In this document: positions 55,676 to 64,000 of the stretch, in pieces
How positions within the stretch are numbered: the first letter of the stretch is position 1
How the letters are laid out: the number at the start of each line of letters is the position of its first letter
Notes under the pieces: generated by a model
What the model was told of the DNA's origin: nothing
Seen by the model: the letters and a program-made list of their open reading frames with translations, nothing else
Databases searched by the model: none
Translations under genes and position numbers: made by a program
Assembly (NCBI GenBank): GCA_030280995.1
Contig: JASXTE010000017.1
Span: 26,375,998-26,439,997, forward strand
From: Hemileia vastatrix
Taxonomy: Eukaryota > Basidiomycota > Pucciniomycetes > Pucciniales > Zaghouaniaceae
Length of the DNA: 64,000 nucleotides
Direction: 5' to 3'

Positions 55676-57168
55676 TGTTGGCCTGTATATCCCCAGGACT
55701 GAGTAAAAAGTACTTATAAGTTATGTTAAACACATGAACTATACATGGGAACAATAAATTAGAGTACACAAACAGTATACATAAGTAAAATTATGATAAT
55801 ACACAAAAAATGCCATTATAAAACATTATATACATGCATATATCCACCTTTTATAAGTCTTATGTACTTAATATTAAGTTGGAATATTTTAGGGTAATCT
55901 TAAGAACCTTAACTATAAGGCTACATAATTTTTAAGTACACTTAAAGCTGTTATTTTCATTGTTTTATGTAAAAAACAAGAAATGCGCTTTAAATCACTT
56001 AAAAGTTGATTATATGTGCTATAAATTTAATAATATTAAAAATGCGCTTTGACAGATCAATTTCTTTCAATGAGTACTACTGATTTGGCTACTCAAATGC
56101 ATAAAAATAACACTTTTCAAATTTGGTGTTTTTAATGCCAGAAATGGCTTCTGTGTACTGGCCACATACTGCCTGCATTTTTCCCGTGTGAATAGCTTCA
56201 TTTTTAGAAAACTTAGCTTTTTCACACTATAATTACCCCACATTCTATGCCCACTTTGGGGAAACACACTAAAATAGGCAACAGGCGCTTATTTAGTGTC
56301 TTAGCTTAATTAATAATGCATTGACCCTCTTTATATGCACTAATTTCATTAATAATCTCACTCTTGGCGCCTTATTTCACTTCCACGCTTAAATTTGCCT
56401 AAAATTAGTCAAGGATTTACCCATGCAAGCGCCTTCCAAGGACTGCATGTAGTTACCCCACATCTCATGCCCTTTTTTGGGTTTCTAGGTGGTTTCTCAG
56501 TCAATATTGGTCATTTTTGAATGGGAATTTCACGTAGTATAATGTGAGTATTAGCCCCATCATTTCTACTGTGAATCCCCCTTATTATTAAGCTCTTATT
56601 AACCTTAATTTTCCCTCTTTAGTCTTTTATATTAATGTATAATACTCATATACTCTCTTTTTTACTTATTCTTTAATTTTGATGGATTTTCCCTATTATT
56701 ACAAGATTTTGGCAGGTGATATTCTTCTAATTATGTTATGGGTCACTTGGGATGTTAATGGACATGTCTATTAGTTGGATGGAGGCGTCATTAACTGGGT
56801 ATAGGACTGGTAAATCAAGGGATTCATTGGGGAACTTATTGTGTATAAAAGGAGGAGGTTTTTGTCTTGTTTTTTACATTCTTTATCATTACAATTAAAA
56901 CATATAACCAATACAATCACGATACATATCAATAGTACTTATAAAGTCTTTGAATAGTATCTGAATTTATTAAATCTATTTTTCTACCAACTATAAAGAT
57001 TGTGAGCCATATACAATTAGTGAGATTAGAATTACTGAGACCCTTTTATTGTTTTATTTTAATACTTATTTGATTTGTACTACAGTGTTCATATAGGACC
57101 ATTAAAATCTTCTAGACAACTAACCATTCAAGTTAATTCAAGTCTTTTTACTTGACCTCAGCCTGACA
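55676..57168 (+). repeat. Solo family-E LTR with GAAAT target duplication
   Basis: It runs from TGTTGGCCTGTATATCCCC to CCTCAGCCTGACA, 1493 bases, with GAAAT at 55671-55675 and 57169-57173. The second base pair of the usual TGTCA start is altered to TGTTG. No internal sequence is present. Confidence 0.9.
56844..56850 (+). promoter_or_regulatory. TATA box of the family-E LTR
   Basis: GTGTATAAAAGGAGG is conserved in all three family-E LTRs (minus strand at 32989-32995, plus at 48046-48052). It sets the transcription direction of the LTR. Confidence 0.65.
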
Positions 57169-57173
57169 GAAAT

Positions 57174-57570
57174 AATGACAAGGATCAATTAAGAATCTGA
57201 TCCAGTCACAGAATTTTTTTCATAAAACACAATTTAATTTTTATTTTTAATCTCACTTGATCATTAAAAAGACTGAAAATTATACTATTTATTTAAAAAG
57301 AATCACTTTTAACCTTTCTAATGATTTTATTAGTTTTTATTTTTGAAAAAATTCATAATAAGATCAGTGGTTCTTTTTATTGATAACTCCTTTTAACCAA
57401 GAATTTGAAGCTTTCATTTTTTAATTTAAACCATATTACCTGATTTTTTTGGTATTTTTATTATTTCTGATGAGGAAATATAAATATTTTTTGTTCAATG
57501 GAATTATTTAACAAAAATATTAAACATTAAAATTCCAAAGTATTTTATTCTATAATACTGTGAAAAGATT
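57174..57570. other. AT-rich spacer, no gene seen
   Basis: About 400 bases of T-rich sequence between the family-E and family-D LTRs. Nothing recognised. Confidence 0.5.
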
Positions 57571-58361
57571 TGTCAGCCAGGCTACTAGACTTACCAAGTA
57601 AAATAATTAATTATTTTACTGAGTTGAAGCCACACCCTTTCTTCTTACAAATTCATTATTTATTTACTTAAGTATTACTTACAACTAACTAGTTAAGTAC
57701 ATTAAGCAGTATAAATAATGTAAATAAATGTCCCCTACAATTTTACTCCCTAACACCGTGATAAATAGTATAAGTTTGATTGGGAATAAAAATTTATAAT
57801 AAAATTTTAATAAAAAAACCTTAAGATTATTATATTACTTCATTGAGAGATCTGGAATCCCTTGAAATTAATATAATTAATTTAATTGTGATATAATTAA
57901 TTATGACAAGGAACTCATACTTTATTACTAATAAAATTGATGCCCTTGTTGACGTATTGATTAATTTATTTTCTTATGTCATATATGTACTCCTTTTAGT
58001 CACTTACTTTCTCACATTTTTACAGTAGATGGTGTAAATTCTGTGTCATTTATTCCCTCATGTTTTGCCTATAAAAGGCCCCTCACTTTTGTGCTTTTCA
58101 GAACATTCATTCCTTACTTACTTACTTATTACATTTTACAACAAACCAATTATTATTTCTATACTTTATAAAATTAGTATTTACAACAACGTAATTCTAA
58201 TCTATAAAATATATTAATATTTAAAAGCACCTCTTATTATTTGAGTAATATAATCAAATTGATAAAGAAATACGTACTTTATGTTAAGAGTCCATTTAAA
58301 CCCTTAAAAATCCTTGTATAAACCTCGAATAAATCTTCTAGACCAAAAGGACCCCTTGAAA
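57571..58361 (+). repeat. Isolated family-D LTR, plus orientation
   Basis: It starts TGTCAGCCAGGCTACTAGA, carries GCCTATAAAAGGCC at 58067-58080, and ends near CTTCTAGACCAAAAGG then ACCCCTTGA. The terminal CA is altered. It faces the minus-strand LTR at 58417-59208, with 55 bases between. I found no target duplication. Confidence 0.75.
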
Positions 58362-58416
58362 AATACCCTATAAATTTTTGTGAAATATCTTATAATTCAA
58401 AGTATCTGAGTGTTTC

Positions 58417-59208
58417 TGTCAAGGTTGGCTTTTACGTCTAGAAGATTTTCAAGGTAGTTCAAATATGGCAACAGTGGATTTAAAGGACTCAAGATAATGT
58501 ACATATTTCTCTTATAGTTTTAAAGATTTAATACTCAATGATAGAGGTAAGGGTTTAGTTATTATTATAATTATTGGGTTTAGAACTACAAGATTGTAAG
58601 TACTAAAGACAGTAATAAATAGTAATAAATGTTTATTGGTAGTATTGGTTTGTAATAATGTAAGTAAAAAGGGATGAATCAAAAGGACAAAAAGGAAGGG
58701 CCTTTTATAGGCAATATGTGAGAGAAAAGAACACGGAATTTACATCTCCTAATACAAGAGTGTGAGAGGAAAAAACTTAATTAAAGAGAGTATGTGAAAT
58801 TATAAGAGTAAGACTAAATAGTGCATAAATAAAAGTATTTATTTTATTTGAAATAAAACTATGAACCCTTTAGTCCGTCACCTTTTAGTGTAAGAACATT
58901 TGATTTGAAATATAGAATCAATAGAATCTAATTAAAGGAATTTGAAAAAGTATTTTTTTTCTTTTTATAATTTTATATATTCTTTTTAATACTAATTTTT
59001 ATTCCCATCTCATCTGTATTATTGAGCATGGTGTTTGGGAGTAAAAATATATGTGGGACAATTACTTAGTGTACTTAGTTAGTTAATTGTAATTAATACA
59101 TAAGTATTTAATAATTAATTAATTATTAATAAGGATCTGAAAGGTGTGGCTTCACCTCAGTAAGATAATTAATTATTTTACTGGGTAAGTCTAGTAGCCT
59201 GGCTGACA
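58417..59208 (-). repeat. 3' LTR of the family-D chromovirus
   Basis: On the minus strand it starts TGTCAGCCAGGCTACTAGA at 59208, just after a TTTTTTAGAGTGAGCGAG tract, and ends CCTTGACA at 58417. The promoter box GCCTATAAAAGGCCC is at 58698-58712 or so. It is 792 bases long. The matching 5' LTR is outside the window. Confidence 0.85.
58698..58714 (-). promoter_or_regulatory. TATA box of the family-D 3' LTR
   Basis: The minus strand reads TTGCCTATAAAAGGCCC, the same box as in the plus-strand copy at 58066-58082. Confidence 0.65.
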
Positions 59209-59240
59209 CTCGCTCACTCTAAAAAACAATAAAAAAAAAG

Positions 59241-62200
59241 CTATGATTTTTTCTTTTTATACTTTTTTAATAGAGTAGGAAGATTTGATATCTCCTTCCC
59301 AGATATCCAAGAATCATATTCAGATGATTTATTCTTGAATCTCAATAAGTATTCTGTACCTTTTTCAGCAGTGACTAATCTATCATTCAGAATTTTTTCA
59401 ATTTCTGCTGTTTCAGTGATTTCATTTGGGGTTTTCTTTGGTCTTCCCCTCCTTTTTGGAAATAAATCACTATTGGATGTGTAAGGTTTCAGAAGAGATA
59501 TTGGAAAAACAGGATGTTTTCTGTCATATGGAGAATACAAAATAACCTCAACTGCATTATCTCCAATCATTCTTCTGACAACAAATGGACCAACAAATGG
59601 GTCTTTCAATTTGTTATTACCTTGTAAATTGAAGTGGACTGTAGAAATCAACACTTCATCACCCTTTTCAAAAATGTATTCTTTATGGGATTTATCCCAT
59701 CTCTTCTTCTCATATTCAAATGATTTTTTAATACATTTTTGAGCATGATTCCTGAAAATTTGTTGCATTTGAAGAAAAGATCTTACACCAGGATGTATAT
59801 CCAATTTAGGTATTTTGTTATTGAGAATTTGGGAAGGAGTATTTGGAACATATCCAAGCCAGAGCTCAAAAGTCTTCCTTTGAGTAACAGAATGAACAGT
59901 TCTATTATAAGTAAATTCCAACCCAGGAAGTAAGGCAACCCAATCATGAGTGAATCTGTCATTATCTTTATACTCAAGGCCAAAGGCACAATACCTTCTA
60001 ATCATGTCCTCTAAAGTCTGAATCATTCTTTCAGCTAAGCCATCAGTCTGTGGGTGATGGGCAGTAGAAAGTTTCAGATCACAACCACAAACATCCATCA
60101 GAGACATCCAAAATTCAGAAGTAAATTTAGGGTCTCTGTCAGAGATTATGGCTTTAGGAAAACCAGCAGTATTAAACATATGAGACCACCATAAGAAAGC
60201 TAATTCTTTAGTGGAAACATCCTTGTGTGTAGGGATAAATTTACATATTTTTGTGAATCTGTCCACAATAACCCAACAAGAGTTATAACTGTCTTTACCA
60301 GCAATAGGTAATCCTGTTACAAAAGCCATGTTTATTATTTGCTATGGTGCATCAGGAGGTTCAATATGCTGCATTAATCCAGCTCTCTTACCAGTTAATC
60401 TTTTTGATTTTTGGCAAGAATCACAAGATTCAACATATAATTTGGTGTCCTCAGACATATTAACCCACCAAGCAGTGTTTTTAATTCTGATCATTGTTTT
60501 TTCAAGATCAAAATGTCTAGCTAATATGTCATCATGACAAATATTCAAGATGATTTCTTTCATAGAAGGAGGGATAACAATGACATACCTCAACTTTCTT
60601 CTATAATATAGATATCCTTCATCAATTGAAAATTTACCTTTTTCCAAAGCTTTTTGGTACTTTGGTGGAAGGGTTTTAATAAATTCTTGTATTGAAGCAT
60701 TCTTTGGATCATTTAATATGGTGCATAACTTTTTTAAGTCAGTGTCCTTATCATATGATTCCAGAATAAGCTGCAATAGCTCTTCCTCCATATCAACCAC
60801 ATATATCCCATGAATATGAATAATTTCATCCTCAGGGTCATAAGCAGGATTAGAGTCATCATTTGGTAAAGGTAACCTTGATAACATATCCACATTTGAG
60901 TGAACAATACCAGCCCTATGAATAATTGTCATTCTACCTCTGTACTCTTGAACAGCTAACTGCCATCTGAACATATGTCTGTTAGGTGTTTTCAAATTTA
61001 AAAGGGATTTAACTGCACTGCAGTCAGTGACAAGTTCAAATTTCTGGTCATCTAGGTAATAATGTAGCTTTTCTAGAGCCCACAATACAGCTAAACATTC
61101 CAATTGTGTAGCACCATATTTCAATTCACTATTTCTCCAGGTTCTTGAAATATAACAAATTACTACTTCTGATACTTTATCATTCATCACTTGTTTTTGA
61201 TGGAGGGCAGCACCCAGACCAATAAAACTGGCATCAGTATATAAAACAAATGGCTGATTAAAGTCAGGTAAAGCAAGAATAGGTGCTGACATCAAACAGT
61301 GTTTCATAGTGTCAAAAGCTCTTTTTCTTTCAGTATTCCAGATAAAAGCAACATCCTTTCTAGTTAATTGGGTAAGGGGTTAAGCTGTGACTTGGTAATT
61401 TTTAATATACTGTCTATAGTTTCCACACATCCCCAAAAAACTCTTTAGCTCTCTAACTGTATTAGGAGCCTTCACCTGTGGTATGGCTGCCACTTTGTTC
61501 TGGTCAACACATATCTGTAAGCCTGAAACAACATGACCAAGAACTTTTAAAGAATGGAACCCAAATTTACATTTCTTCAAAGAAAGTGTCATATTTATTT
61601 CATCCATTTTTTAGAAAACTTTACACAGGTGGTTGAGATGGTCCTCAAATGATTTTGAGAATATAATGATATCATCAATATAAACCATCAGCCATCCTTC
61701 AATTATCTCTTGATGGAATGTGTTATCCATGACATTTTGAAAAACTGAAGTGGCATTTTTAGGGCCAAATGGAATCCTAATATACTTATAAATACCCATA
61801 TGAGTAGCAATCATCAGAAAATTCTTAGAATTTTTCTCAACAGGTACCTGGTGATATCCCTTATTTCCATCCAAACAGCTGATATATTTAGCACCCTGTA
61901 AGGTAGCATGTATAGAGCTAATTCTAGGCAAAGGATAGATATCATCAACAGTATAAGTATTTAGTGCTCTATAATAACCACATAACCTGGCTTTATCTTT
62001 CTCATAAGAAATCAGGACAGGTGAGATAACACAATATTTAGGTGTTTCAACTACCTTTTCAATAATATTCATTTTTAAAAGGGTAGAGATATTGTCTTCA
62101 ATATCTTTTCTCTTTGTGGGAGAAGCAGGATAAGGCTTCTTCCTTAAACTAGGATGTATATCAGTTAATGGACAAGAAAATGAAAGTTTCATTTCCTCTT

Positions 62201-64000
62201 TAACTAATCCCAGTTCATGTGACCCATGAGCAAAGGCCATAGGAAAAGACTTTATCAAGTTAATGATGGAATCTTTATCCTCACCAGAAAGTTGTTCTCC
62301 AAAAGAAGCATTGTCAATTTCAGACATAAGGGCATGCATTTCTTTTGTAGATCTTCCTTTATATTGAACTACAGAATTACATGTGTTCAATTCTGGTTTT
62401 AATAATTTTTTGGAGGAAGAAATCTTAAACTTCCTCTTCCCATTCTTCCCCATTGTGAAACATTGGTTTGAGGGATCCAATTTTATGCCATATTTGGTTA
62501 AAATATCATTCCCTACAATAAACCAATTGCTTAAGTTATCATTTTTAATGACAACAAAATCACAAATAGCTCTTACAGACCCATGGTTATATTTAAAAAA
62601 CACTGTGGCTTTGTATTTACCAATGGGGGACAAAACAGAGCCATAACCTCTCCAATTTTCAGAAATGGTAGGCATCAGTTTTGATTTATAGTCTTGATCC
62701 ACTGAAGCAAGTGCTCTTTCAGAAACTACACTTCCTCCAGCTCCAGAATCCAGAACAACTTCAATGCTGGTTACATTAATTAAGACTGGTGCCTTGAGAG
62801 GGGCAATAACAATTGAGTTATCCTCAATGTTCTTTATAATCTCAGCATCTTCCACTGTAGATAAAGCATTATTATTGATATCAATAGTATTTAAATAATG
62901 GATATCCTCTTCCAGCATCAAGATTTCTTGTTGAGATTCATATGAAATATTGCTGGCACAATCACTTGACATATCATCCAGTGCTACTGTGTCATCAGCA
63001 TGCTCCTCTGTTTGTTCTACAAGATTTATCTTCTTGTCACAAACATGGCCTTTCTGCCAAGGCTTTTTGCATTTAAAGCAAGTGTTTGTTGCATACTTTT
63101 TTGGTGCAACAGGGGCAGAAGGTTTACCAACCTTTTCCAGAGGTTTCTGTTGGTAAGTGGAGGGTTTCTCCAAAGGGGTCCTAGGAATAAATCTTCTGGA
63201 ATCATACTTGTTGTTTAGAAGGATCTCATTGCAAGTATTAATGAAAGAAGAGGGTTCTCTGGAGAACTCAGTCCTAGCCACTATCAAGTCTCTCAGAGAC
63301 ATTGGTAATTTATAAAGGATCCTGTCCTTCCATAACTCAAACTCCATTTTTGGGTCCATTGCCCTTAAGATTTTTACAAGTTTCATTAAAAACTCAATAG
63401 GTTTATCAGTAGAAGAGCTATATCTAGTTTCCTCATACTGCCTTTGTTGAGCCATTCTGACCTTGAAGCCACCAAATTGTGCTTTAATTAATTTCTTCCA
63501 ATCATCCCATGAGTAGTCATTTCCATCCAGGAGAACAGATTCATACCACATTAGGGAAACATTAGTAAACAAAGAAATTAAATTGGACACAATTTCCTCA
63601 TCTGGGAGTTTGTAAGAATTTTTTAAGTTATCAATTCTGCAAATAAATTGTTGCCAATCAGAGGAAGAATCACCATCAAATGTTGGATACTGGTCAAGTT
63701 TTGGCCAATTCTTTTGATTTGAAGGGTCTCCTTAGTACTAGCTTGTTTCTGAGTAAGAAGCAGCTGTAATTTCTCCAATTGGGCAGTAATCTCATTGTTC
63801 AATCCCTCTGTTGAAGATACTGGTGCATCAGCAATTTTTGATGGAAACTCAGTGGTATCAACAGGTATTTCTGGAACTATTTTTAATTTAGATGAACTAG
63901 CCACAGGTAATATTTGAGCATCCTGTACTATATGTTCCTTTAAAGAAACATCAGTATATTTCTGGTCATTCAATAATGAGTTCAATTTCTCTTCAATGGT
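59241..64000 (-). pseudogene. Gag-Pol polyprotein of the family-D chromovirus, broken
   Basis: Gag enters from the right edge, and a frame change lies near 63715-63730. The next open stretch (63590-61611) holds gag with the knuckle CFKCKKPWQKGHVC, a protease with VVLDSGAGGSVVS, and RT with YRALNTYTVDDIYPLPRI and an intact YIDDIIIFSK. A TAA at 61608-61610, a TAA at 61378-61380 and a TAG near 60345 break the frame at the RT/connection, RNase H and integrase joins. RNase H has YTDASFIGLG and VTDCSAVKS. In the integrase the first catalytic Asp is replaced (NMAFVTG, against NMDFVTG in F); SDRDPKFTS and GLAERMIQ keep the other two. The C-terminus (IEKILNDR to YDSWISGKEI) is a chromodomain, which in this group directs insertion to heterochromatin. 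Confidence 0.88.

Larger units (their letters stand above)
58417..64000 (-). mobile_element. Family-D chromovirus, 3' LTR to gag, runs off the right edge
   Basis: The minus-strand order from the edge is gag, knuckle, protease, RT, RNase H, integrase, chromodomain, 3' LTR. It is the same lineage as relic G and close to element F. It is less decayed than either. Confidence 0.9.

Overview
The window looks like a repeat-dense, AT-rich stretch of a fungal nuclear genome, most likely a basidiomycete and possibly a rust fungus. The pointers are a host gene cut by eight short spliceosomal introns, a Zn(II)2Cys6 motif, PIF/Harbinger relics with a SANT-like second gene, and Ty3-type LTR elements. The rust assignment is inference from element style and base composition; no species marker is present. 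Only one ordinary host gene is visible: a mitochondrial carnitine/acylcarnitine carrier at 17082-18610. Nearly everything else is transposon, much of it nested and decayed.

Layout. 1-3124: 5' part of a Ty3 element on the minus strand (family A), next to a truncated family-D LTR (3125-3547) and a relic related to family B (3548-4704). 4705-16522: PIF/Harbinger debris in which one 5-kb chimeric block, already carrying a solo family-A LTR, occurs twice in direct orientation. 16528-16723: a MITE. 17082-18610: the carrier gene. 19078-31888: a 12.8-kb Ty3 element (family B) on the minus strand, with near-identical LTRs, a lysine-tRNA-type primer site, an apparent -1 frameshift site, three TGA breaks in pol, and a 3.4-kb 3' region that carries an intact, intron-bearing Zn2Cys6 gene on the opposite strand. 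31911-34162: two solo LTRs (families D and E) with perfect target duplications. 34664-49779: a stack in which a chromovirus relic (G, minus) was hit by a family-E LTR, which was then hit by a complete but broken chromovirus (F, plus, 8.8 kb). 50628-51690: another solo family-A LTR. 51691-57168: AT-rich spacer with MITEs, a hairpin tandem repeat and a third family-E solo LTR. 57571-64000: an isolated family-D LTR facing a degraded family-D chromovirus on the minus strand.

The most unusual signal is in family B. A roughly 22-base motif recurs about 29 times across the element, in coding and non-coding parts. In 22 copies it contains a four-base-pair stem around a six-base loop, and the stem changes sequence in a compensatory way (CCTC/GAGG, AGTC/GACT, GGTC/GACC). 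With the antisense Zn2Cys6 gene this makes family B the part of the window most worth following up. Family B also seems to use a retrovirus-like U UUU UUG slip site at the end of gag, and the same site type survives in the diverged relic near 4520.
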